Below, in pieces: positions 17,713 to 24,728 of a stretch of 64,000 nucleotides of DNA; the first letter of the stretch is position 1, and each line of letters starts with the position of its first letter. The notes under the pieces were generated by a model, which was given only the letters and a program-made list of their open reading frames with translations, ran no database searches and was not told the origin of the DNA. The position numbers were made by a program, and so were the translations under genes. Origin of the DNA: Cerasibacillus sp036516575 (GTDB lineage: Bacteria; Bacillota; Bacilli; Bacillales; Amphibacillaceae); NCBI RefSeq assembly GCF_036516575.1, contig NZ_DATBTY010000036.1:1-64000 (forward strand), in the 5' to 3' direction.

Positions 17713-19010
17713 TATACAGTCTCTCCCTCTATCTGATAGTAGCTCTCAATACTTTTAACAACATCCATCTGTTGTAACTTATTCATGGCATTGGTAAAAG
17801 ACTCTAAAGATGTTTGATGGGTAACAAGAATGATTTCTGCGGTTTGTTGTTTTTTCATTGGTGTTTGTACGATGCGTTTAAAGCTCATATCCATGTCTTG
17901 GAATAATTGCGAAATATGAGCAAAGGACCCGACCCGATCATGTACGTGAAGCCGAATATAAAATGAACTTGTTCGCAAATGAGGTGGGGACAATCGAGCT
18001 GAACGTTCGATAATCGGTCCTGATTTACCTGTGATTCCTAGTTGGATATTTTTAGCGACATGGATGACATCAGCCATAATCGCTGTTGCTGTTGGAAGAC
18101 TTCCAGCCCCTGGGCCGTAGAACATCGTTTCACCAACAGCTTTTCCTTTAACATAAACAGCATTATACTCATTTTTTACAGCTGATAACGGATGAACATT
18201 CGCAATAAACGTCGGTTGAACACTCACTTCTACTGTGTCATTATGTGTTTTAGCCATACCGATTAACTTCATTGTAAGCCCCAGCTGCTTCCCATATTCT
18301 AAATCAGTTAATGATATGTTCGTAATACCACGTGTCTCAATATCATCTAATGCGACATTCATATGGAATGCCAAGCGTGCAAGAATCGCCATTTTCCTTG
18401 CTGCATCAAGCCCCTTAATATCCGCAGTAGGGTCTGCTTCAGCAAAACCAAGTTTCTGAGCATCTTGAAGAGCCTCTTCAAATGGAACACCTTCTTCATC
18501 CATTTTTGTCAAAATATAATTCGTTGTCCCGTTAATAATACCCATTACTTCTTGGATTTCATCTGATACTAGCCCGTCTGTCAATCCGCGGAGAACTGGG
18601 ATACCCCCACCGACACTCGCCTCATAAAATAAATCGCAGCCCTGTTGTTCAGCTAGGTCGTGTAACTCACTACCATAGAGGGCAATTAAATCTTTATTTG
18701 CTGTAACGACATGTTTTCTGTTATTTAATGCTTCTTCAATAAAAATGTAAGCATCGTCTGTCCCACCGATTACTTCAATTACAATGTCGATATCTGGATT
18801 TTTTAACACATCATCAGGATTTGTCGTTAATAACTTCTTAGGTAAGGTTACATTACGATCCTTTTCAATATCTTGAACCAACACACGTTCAATGGATAAG
18901 TTGGAGCCGATTTTTTTATATAACATTTCTTTATTTTCCTTAATGATATGAATGATGCCAGACCCGACAACACCAAGCCCTAATATTCCAATCCCTATTT
19001 TTCTATCCAT
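17712..19010 (-). CDS. hom: Homoserine dehydrogenase with ACT domain
   Basis: A 432-residue NAD(P)-dependent enzyme reducing aspartate semialdehyde to homoserine. GLGVVGSG is the nucleotide-binding loop near the N-terminus; GTTNYILTKM and GFAEADPTADIKGLDAARK are the active-site signatures. A C-terminal ACT domain (about 350-430) points to feedback inhibition by threonine. The start is placed at ATG 19010: the ATG at 19022 abuts the GGGAG ribosome binding site, whereas 19010 has a usable though long spacing and begins where homologues do. Promoter and CcpA-type site lie upstream at 19072-19136. Confidence 0.94.
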   Translation of the reverse strand: MDRKIGIGILGLGVVGSGIIHIIKENKEMLYKKIGSNLSIERVLVQDIEKDRNVTLPKKLLTTNPDDVLKNPDIDIVIEVIGGTDDAYIFIEEALNNRKHVVTANKDLIALYGSELHDLAEQQGCDLFYEASVGGGIPVLRGLTDGLVSDEIQEVMGIINGTTNYILTKMDEEGVPFEEALQDAQKLGFAEADPTADIKGLDAARKMAILARLAFHMNVALDDIETRGITNISLTDLEYGKQLGLTMKLIGMAKTHNDTVEVSVQPTFIANVHPLSAVKNEYNAVYVKGKAVGETMFYGPGAGSLPTATAIMADVIHVAKNIQLGITGKSGPIIERSARLSPPHLRTSSFYIRLHVHDRVGSFAHISQLFQDMDMSFKRIVQTPMKKQQTAEIILVTHQTSLESFTNAMNKLQQMDVVKSIESYYQIEGETV

Positions 19011-19071
19011 TTCTTTGACCATCTCCCTTTAGTGTTCTCTGTAAAACGACATATGTTTATGTATAGTGGAC

Positions 19072-19101
19072 ATTATAGCGTTAAATGATGGTAAAAATCA
19101 A
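19072..19101 (-). promoter_or_regulatory. Sigma-A promoter of hom-thrC-thrB
   Basis: On the minus strand TTGATT, 18 bases, TATAAT. The -10 is perfect and lies about 60 bases before the hom start. Confidence 0.7.
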
Positions 19102-19122
19102 TAGAATTGAATGTTAAATTTA

Positions 19123-19136
19123 TTAAAGCGCTTTCT
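19123..19136. promoter_or_regulatory. Catabolite-responsive element (cre)
   Basis: TTAAAGCGCTTTCT matches 13 of 14 positions of the TGWAARCGYTWNCW consensus. It is centred about 65 bases upstream of the predicted hom start point, an arrangement compatible with CcpA activation rather than roadblock repression. Confidence 0.5.
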
Positions 19137-19150
19137 TTACTAATAAATAT

Positions 19151-19170
19151 TCAATCAAACGTTTGATTGA
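19151..19170. promoter_or_regulatory. Perfect 20-bp palindrome in the hom/gntR divergent region
   Basis: TCAATCAAACGTTTGATTGA is a perfect inverted repeat with no loop. It has the size and look of a dimeric repressor operator (TetR type in particular). It lies about 40 bases upstream of the gntR -35 and 50 bases beyond the hom -35. No T tract follows, so it is not a terminator. Confidence 0.6.
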
Positions 19171-19209
19171 GTTTAGCAGACATCACTTTTGACAATTTTT
19201 GAAAACTAA

Positions 19210-19247
19210 TTGACATTTATTTTGTATGTGTAATATACTACATTACA
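19210..19247 (+). promoter_or_regulatory. Promoter and overlapping operator of the gntR-ABC operon
   Basis: TTGACA (19210), 18 bases, TATACT (19234). An inverted repeat TGTAAT-N7-ATTACA (19229-19247) covers the -10. It is the obvious candidate site for autorepression by the GntR-type regulator encoded immediately downstream. Confidence 0.7.
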
Positions 19248-19288
19248 AGACTAATGCACCGGGTTAGTTGCAGGGAGGTGTTTATTTA

Positions 19289-19672
19289 TTGTTAGATTCA
19301 GATGGCATGACACCGATTTATATACAAATTGCCGAATGGATGGAAAACGAAATTCTTAATGGGACATTTTCCGTTGATGAGAAAGTTCACTCACAATATA
19401 CGTTAGCAGAAATGTTTAATATTAATCCTGCTACAGCTGCAAAAGGTTTAAAGATGCTTTCAGACGAGAACATTTTATATACGAAACGTGGATTGGGGAA
19501 ATTTGTAACCAAAGATGCGAAGCAGATTATTTTAGATAAACGTCGCAATGAGACATTGACTCGTTTAGTCCGAGATGTCGTTGTAGAAGCAAGACAACTT
19601 CAAGTTAGTGAAGAGGAATTGATTGATTTGATAAGAAGCATGACTCAACAAATTGAGGGGGAAAGAGAATGA
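19289..19672 (+). CDS. GntR-family regulator, YtrA subfamily
   Basis: A 127-residue repressor of the short YtrA subfamily. An N-terminal winged helix is visible from TPIYIQIAEWMENEIL through LAEMFNINPATAAKGLKML and RGLGKFV, followed by only a brief helical tail of about 50 residues. YtrA-type proteins usually repress an adjoining ABC transporter operon and respond to cell-envelope stress or antibiotics. The start is TTG 19289, spaced 8 bases from GGGAGGTG; the frame also extends to TTG 19268 upstream of that site. Its stop overlaps the next gene by four bases. Confidence 0.88.
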   Translation: MLDSDGMTPIYIQIAEWMENEILNGTFSVDEKVHSQYTLAEMFNINPATAAKGLKMLSDENILYTKRGLGKFVTKDAKQIILDKRRNETLTRLVRDVVVEARQLQVSEEELIDLIRSMTQQIEGERE

Positions 19673-20571
19673 ACGTGATTACATGTCATCAATTAACGAA
19701 AACTCACGGGCGTAAGAAAGCATTGAATGGTTTAAATTTGTCTATTGAAGAGAATACGATGACCGGTTTAATTGGTCGAAATGGGGCAGGAAAAACGACC
19801 CTTTTAAAAATCATGGCTGGATTTTGGAAAAAAACTGCAGGTGATGTTCGTGTACTAGATAAAGATCCGTTTAACAACTTGTTCGTATCAGCAAATATAA
19901 TCTATGTCGATGACCAATTAGGATTTCCAAATACATTAAGATTAAAAGAAATATTAGAGCAAGGTAAACGCTTTTATCGCCAATGGGATATGGCGTTTGC
20001 CCAGCGATTATTTGATTATTTTCAATTTGATCCCCGAGATATTCATGAACATTTATCCAAAGGTAGAAAAAGCACGTTCAATATGATTTTCGGTCTAGCA
20101 TCTCGTAGTCCGATTACATTATTCGATGAACCGACAACAGGAATGGACTTAGCCACCAGGAAAGATATTTACCGCGTCTTATTACGAGATTATATGGCTT
20201 ATCCCCGTACAATCATTATTTCAAGTCATCATCTCAACGAAATTGAAAATATCCTAGAAAATGTACTACTGGTAGATCGAGGAAAGGACATGTTACATCG
20301 TTCAATTGATGAATTAAAAACATATGCCCGTCAAGTTTCTGGGAATACAGCGCTTGTCATGCAATGGGCACAGGACGTCAATATCATCCATCAAGAACAC
20401 CAATATGATGATTTTGCCTTTGTCGTTGTTGAAAATAATTTATCTACAGCTAAATGGAATCAAGCAAAGCAACTAGGGCTTACGCTATCTGGGGTGACAC
20501 CTTCTGATTTATGTCTTTATTTAACAGAACAAAAACAAGGAGGAATTGATCATGTCCTTCATTACAATTAA
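19669..20571 (+). CDS. ABC transporter ATP-binding protein (YtrB-like)
   Basis: A 300-residue ATPase subunit. Walker A is GRNGAGKT at 36-43; the signature reads LSKGRKST rather than LSGGQ; Walker B is ITLFDEPT; the H-loop histidine is in SSHHLNE. The unusual signature and the long C-terminal extension (about 215-300) match the YtrB group that partners with YtrA-type regulators. It starts by ATGA overlap with the regulator gene and runs 20 bases into the permease gene, so the operon is tightly coupled. The substrate is unknown; homologues are induced by cell-wall antibiotics. Confidence 0.88.
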   Translation: MNVITCHQLTKTHGRKKALNGLNLSIEENTMTGLIGRNGAGKTTLLKIMAGFWKKTAGDVRVLDKDPFNNLFVSANIIYVDDQLGFPNTLRLKEILEQGKRFYRQWDMAFAQRLFDYFQFDPRDIHEHLSKGRKSTFNMIFGLASRSPITLFDEPTTGMDLATRKDIYRVLLRDYMAYPRTIIISSHHLNEIENILENVLLVDRGKDMLHRSIDELKTYARQVSGNTALVMQWAQDVNIIHQEHQYDDFAFVVVENNLSTAKWNQAKQLGLTLSGVTPSDLCLYLTEQKQGGIDHVLHYN

Positions 20572-21295
20572 TCCAAAAAACAACATCTTCACGCTTTTTC
20601 AATATAAATGGAAAGCCTATCGAAGTACATTAACGACTTTAGTTTTACTGCAATTGATTGCCATTCTTTTTTCGCTAGGGGGGTCAAGCGTATCAGAGAC
20701 GGGGAATGGATTTATTTCTATCCAGCTTAAGAATATTAATGCAAACATCGTCATCATCTTAACGTTACTTTGGGCATTCGTCACCGGAATTTTAATAACA
20801 ACGAAATCATATCGTGAAAAAGACTACCATTTTGTGACAACACGCATTAATAGCAATGTCGCAAATATATTGTTTTTAGCATCTATAAGTGTTTTAGCAG
20901 GTTTAACAACTATCATGTCACGTTACTTGATAATAAGTTTACACACTTTATTTGTTGGATTAGAAGAGGTGATATCTTTATCTGCAATTGCGGATTTACA
21001 AGGTTATGTCTATGGGGTTATGGGCACGATTATTTATATTTTTTTCTTTAGTATCATCGGATATCTGATTGGATGTCTTGTGCAGGTTCATTATTCATTC
21101 GCTTTTTTAATTCCAACTGTTATCATCGGTACAATTGTGATGTTAAATACGATGAATATAGATCTATTATATAAAGTGAATCACTTTTACTTTTTTGAAA
21201 GCTCCTTTCCAATCTTTTTGTTAAAGACGCTAACGACAATCACGGTCGCTATTTTATGTGCTTTCTGGATATCTAATCAGAAGGAGGTTAGATAA
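20552..21295 (+). CDS. ABC transporter membrane subunit
   Basis: A 247-residue membrane protein with about six hydrophobic segments, beginning FQYKWKAYRSTLTTLVLLQLIAILF. No recognised motif names it, but its place directly behind a YtrB-like ATPase and its helix pattern identify it as the permease. AGGAGG at 20539 sets the ATG at 20552; the TTG at 20546 is too close to that site. The gene stops one base before the next start region. Sequence similarity to known permeases looks low. Confidence 0.75.
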   Translation: MSFITINPKNNIFTLFQYKWKAYRSTLTTLVLLQLIAILFSLGGSSVSETGNGFISIQLKNINANIVIILTLLWAFVTGILITTKSYREKDYHFVTTRINSNVANILFLASISVLAGLTTIMSRYLIISLHTLFVGLEEVISLSAIADLQGYVYGVMGTIIYIFFFSIIGYLIGCLVQVHYSFAFLIPTVIIGTIVMLNTMNIDLLYKVNHFYFFESSFPIFLLKTLTTITVAILCAFWISNQKEVR

Positions 21296-21296
21296 C

Positions 21297-21986
21297 ATGA
21301 TGAATGATATGATATTTGTGATTGCTACTTTACTTCCCGTATTAGGTATTGTTTATTTAACATTTTTTATTCCTAAGAAGTTAAGGCTCGACTTTAAAAG
21401 CCACTGGTTTTTAAATGGTTACTTCATCTTATTGCTTATTGGGCTAGTTGTTTATTTGTTCTTACCACAACAGCAGACTAGTCAAGCGATTAAAAAAGAA
21501 GACATTGATGAATTACCGATGTTATGGCAATATATTGAAGAAGGGACGTTAGAAACGAAGGGTAAATCATTTATTAGACGAACATGGGAATTTCCTTATG
21601 ATAATCCGACAATCAAAATAAATTCAATCGATAATGATTATATAGATATACCAATCGACCACGGTCATTCCGAAAAGGAAGGCATGATTGAAATCACCTA
21701 TTACGAATCACCGATTAAAGTAGACGGTTTTTATTATGAGCTTAATGATCACGTGACTCCGATTGTTGAATTGAGACAGAATGAATTATTAATTGGAGGA
21801 ATAGAAAGGGATGTAAGATTTTCTCGGTTGCAAGCTGAATTACCATTTCTACAATTTCAAAGTCAACTTGGGCAGGATGATGAACGGAACAGTATAGGTA
21901 TAGGTGAAAGTTTACTCTATATTAAATTACCACCTAAAGTAAATATAACCGAGTATGATGGAGAACCAGTAGACTCCGAGTTATAA
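21297..21986 (+). CDS. Membrane-anchored protein of unknown function in the YtrA-type operon
   Basis: A 229-residue protein that I do not recognise. Two transmembrane segments sit at the N-terminus (about residues 5-24 and 37-56), followed by a hydrophilic domain of roughly 170 residues rich in Asp, Glu and Ile, which would probably lie outside the cell if the first helix leads inward to outward and back. AAGGAGG at 21281 fits ATG 21297. Operon position suggests an accessory subunit or extracellular sensor for the ABC transporter. No lipobox or catalytic pattern is visible. Confidence 0.65.
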   Translation: MMNDMIFVIATLLPVLGIVYLTFFIPKKLRLDFKSHWFLNGYFILLLIGLVVYLFLPQQQTSQAIKKEDIDELPMLWQYIEEGTLETKGKSFIRRTWEFPYDNPTIKINSIDNDYIDIPIDHGHSEKEGMIEITYYESPIKVDGFYYELNDHVTPIVELRQNELLIGGIERDVRFSRLQAELPFLQFQSQLGQDDERNSIGIGESLLYIKLPPKVNITEYDGEPVDSEL

Positions 21987-22040
21987 ATTTGACCAATATG
22001 TTTCATACTAATGGTAACTCAATGGAATGAGGTGCGTTAG

Positions 22041-22496
22041 ATGAAACATATCAAGGTTTTCGGAATCAAACTCATTGTGATGATTGTGATTGTTTTATCA
22101 TTATTTGGGATTTATGATCATATGCCGATTGTTAATTTATTGTGGATGTCACTTCTTATAACTGCTTTAACGTATATCGTAGGGGATATGATCTTCTACC
22201 GTTACTTCGGCAATATCATCGCGCTAATTTTGGACTTTGCTTTTGCATTTGCTTTATTTTGGTATATGGGTAATCTCTTTATCGGTGTTGAATATGCTAT
22301 TGTTCCACTTGCTTTTTTTGCAGCGTTTTTCTTCTTATGTAGTGAGTTTTTTATTCACGGATATTTAGCGCATTTGTTTGCAAAAACATATCAAACAGAG
22401 TCACGCGATATAAAGTCGTTACAAAACTTACGTGTCGAATTTGCCGAAGAAACAGATGTTCAGGACATCGTTGATAATAAAGATAACAAAAAATAG
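22041..22496 (+). CDS. DUF2512 family membrane protein (YndM-like)
   Basis: A 151-residue protein with four transmembrane segments and a short charged C-terminal tail. Pieces such as LTYIVGDMIFYRYFGN and SEFFIHGYLAHLF agree with the DUF2512/YndM family of Bacillaceae, whose function is unknown. It follows the ABC operon by about 55 bases and ends in a strong terminator, so it may be the last gene of that transcript. The ribosome binding site (GAGGTG) is modest. Confidence 0.75.
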   Translation: MKHIKVFGIKLIVMIVIVLSLFGIYDHMPIVNLLWMSLLITALTYIVGDMIFYRYFGNIIALILDFAFAFALFWYMGNLFIGVEYAIVPLAFFAAFFFLCSEFFIHGYLAHLFAKTYQTESRDIKSLQNLRVEFAEETDVQDIVDNKDNKK

Positions 22497-22502
22497 GGTC
22501 TA

Positions 22503-22530
22503 AAAAACACAGCTCAGGCTGTGTTTTTTA
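22503..22530 (+). terminator. Terminator after the DUF2512 gene
   Basis: AAAACACAGC-TCAG-GCTGTGTTTT hairpin with T tail. Confidence 0.92.
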
Positions 22531-22694
22531 AATTGTGAACAACCTTTGAACAAAGCGAGAAATTGTGTACGATAAATGGCATTTTTTTCATAAGTCTGAG
22601 ATAATATAACTATATTAGGTAAAAAGTTATGGAACATACGTTTTTATAGTGGCCCTAGTTAAATGTAACCCTTCATCGATAAAGGGGTGAAAAA

Positions 22695-24188
22695 GTGCGT
22701 AATAATTTTAGGAAGAAGCTATTCGCAATGATGATATTATTTGCTTGCTCTCTGTCATTTACGATATCGATCATTGATTATAAGCGGATACGGACAGATA
22801 CAGTTGAAAGTAATATAAAACAAGTTAACTCGATTGAAGATATGGTTGAGCAAACATTACAGACTGTTGAAAAGGTTAATCATTATTTTAATAATGAAAT
22901 AGCTGAGCAAATGAAGAAAGCATCGGTAGAATTAATTGAAAAATATGAAGAAAACCCGGATTTTTCCACATGGGATTTTCAATTATTAAAAGAAAAATAT
23001 GATGCAGATATTTACATTATTAACCAGGAAAATGTAATCACTCACAGTAGTTTCTTGCCAGATATTGGCCTTGACTTTAATCGTTGCTGCAAAAAAATTG
23101 CTAAAGTATTGGAAAACAGACTTAAATCAGGTGAATTTCATCACGATGGGATTGATCTAGAACAGGAAACAGGCCATGTTAAGAAATATAGTTATATGGC
23201 AACGAGAGATAAAAAATATTTAATTCAACTTGGCGTTTTGTTGGAGGATAAAGCTGTTTTTCAAGATTTTGATTTCATTAAAGCGAATCATTATTTGGCT
23301 CAGAAATATCCACCAATTAACGAGATAAATATATTAAACATCGCTGGCAAACCATTTGGAAAAAACCCTAGAGAAAAGTGGTTAACAGTTGAGAGAAGAG
23401 AGGCATTTAATAAAGCACTCACTTCTGGTGAGAAAGTAGAACTAGAAGGGCATATTGAGGATCAGCAGGTCATTTACCGCTATGTCCCTTACAAATCAGA
23501 ATATGATTATGGAACAACCCAGCAAAAGGTCATTGAAATTATTTATAATCAAAATACAATCCAAGCGATTTTGGATCGCAATAAACAAATATTTTATATT
23601 CAGCTTTTTATTATCTTTGCCGTTACAATCGTTATTTCGTTTATTATTGCTAAATGGGTTTCCAGACCGATGTACTTAGCATTCCACGATAGTTTAACTG
23701 GCTTGAAAAACAGAGCCGCTTTTGATGAAATGGCACTCGATACGTTCAATAATCGTGCAAAGCTTGCCTTATTTATGATTGATTTAGATCATTTTAAAAC
23801 AGTAAATGATTGTCTAGGTCATGACTCCGGTGACCAACTATTAAAAAATGTTGCTAAAACAATTGAAAAAGCTGTCGATAAAATAGGGGAGGTTTATCGC
23901 TACGGTGGGGATGAATTTATCGTCGTCTTGTATATTAGTGATAGGCGATTGGTAAATGATGTGGCGAAAGAATTGATTTCCGCTATCCAACTATCCATTA
24001 ATAACACGAATTCATTAGCAGCTGACCATGTCACTGCAAGTATAGGTATTGCCATCAGACCTGAACATGGTACAGATATTCAAACTTTATATAAAAAAGC
24101 AGATATTGCATTATACCAGTCAAAAGCAAAAGGTAAGGCGCAATATCATGTATTTGATCAAGATATGCTCTGTTCAACAGTTGATTAA
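22695..24188 (+). CDS. Membrane diguanylate cyclase (GGDEF) with extracytoplasmic sensor
   Basis: A 497-residue protein that would make cyclic di-GMP from two GTP. One transmembrane helix lies near residues 9-27, then a sensor domain of about 270 residues with a paired cysteine (RCCKK, near 134), a second helix near 299-320 and a GGDEF domain (about 330-490). The active site reads YGGDEF (GGDEF at 404-408), so catalysis should be intact. No RxxD inhibitory site sits five residues before it, suggesting no product feedback. It starts with GTG 22695 behind AAGGGGTG. The close spacing to cheX and a chemoreceptor gene implies a shared transcript. Confidence 0.9.
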   Translation: MRNNFRKKLFAMMILFACSLSFTISIIDYKRIRTDTVESNIKQVNSIEDMVEQTLQTVEKVNHYFNNEIAEQMKKASVELIEKYEENPDFSTWDFQLLKEKYDADIYIINQENVITHSSFLPDIGLDFNRCCKKIAKVLENRLKSGEFHHDGIDLEQETGHVKKYSYMATRDKKYLIQLGVLLEDKAVFQDFDFIKANHYLAQKYPPINEINILNIAGKPFGKNPREKWLTVERREAFNKALTSGEKVELEGHIEDQQVIYRYVPYKSEYDYGTTQQKVIEIIYNQNTIQAILDRNKQIFYIQLFIIFAVTIVISFIIAKWVSRPMYLAFHDSLTGLKNRAAFDEMALDTFNNRAKLALFMIDLDHFKTVNDCLGHDSGDQLLKNVAKTIEKAVDKIGEVYRYGGDEFIVVLYISDRRLVNDVAKELISAIQLSINNTNSLAADHVTASIGIAIRPEHGTDIQTLYKKADIALYQSKAKGKAQYHVFDQDMLCSTVD

Positions 24189-24214
24189 GTATAGAGATTT
24201 AAGGAGACGAATGC

Positions 24215-24679
24215 ATGACACGAACGATTGAAAGAAATGTTCTCATTAAAGAATTATTAAATGGTACAATGGCTTCCCTAGAAAAAGTTGTTTCTCTCCC
24301 CTATAAAATTTTAAATACAGAAGCATTAAAACAATCCTTTCATTTGCATTTTGGAGTTTTAATTGGAATTACCGGACAAATGAAAGGAAAGCTCATTTTA
24401 GCTGGAGATAAATCTGTGTTTGCTTCGATAGGTGAAGCGATGTTCGGGATGAAAGTGGAGCAGGAGATGTTACATTCATTTAGTGGGGAACTCGGTAATA
24501 TGATTGCGGGTAATTTATCGACCGATATTATAACAAAAGGTGTAAAAACCGATATTACGGCACCTACGATTATGGAAGGAAATACAACATTAACAGGGTA
24601 TCGAAATGGACTACAAGTGACAGTCTCATTTTCGGGTGTTGGTGAATTACATGTTTATCTATTAATCGATGAAGGATGA
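24215..24679 (+). CDS. cheX: CheX-type chemotaxis phosphatase
   Basis: A 154-residue CheX/CheC-like protein. The catalytic pair of CheX phosphatases, Glu and Asn in ExxN, is visible as E92 and N95 in SGELGNMIAGN. A single such motif is typical of CheX, where the dimer dephosphorylates CheY-P. The gene lies 26 bases after the diguanylate cyclase and 49 before the receptor gene. Stand-alone CheX homologues in Bacillaceae are not always chemotactic, so it could act on another response regulator. GGAGACG precedes ATG 24215. Confidence 0.8.
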   Translation: MTRTIERNVLIKELLNGTMASLEKVVSLPYKILNTEALKQSFHLHFGVLIGITGQMKGKLILAGDKSVFASIGEAMFGMKVEQEMLHSFSGELGNMIAGNLSTDIITKGVKTDITAPTIMEGNTTLTGYRNGLQVTVSFSGVGELHVYLLIDEG

Positions 24680-24728
24680 ATCTGAACGAAGACAGTTAAA
24701 CATCTAAACATTGGGGGACACAACACAT

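Noticed and set aside
22531..22694. Sigma-D promoter or c-di-GMP riboswitch before the diguanylate cyclase
   Set aside because: No TAAA-N15-GCCGATAT match and no GEMM aptamer pieces could be found.
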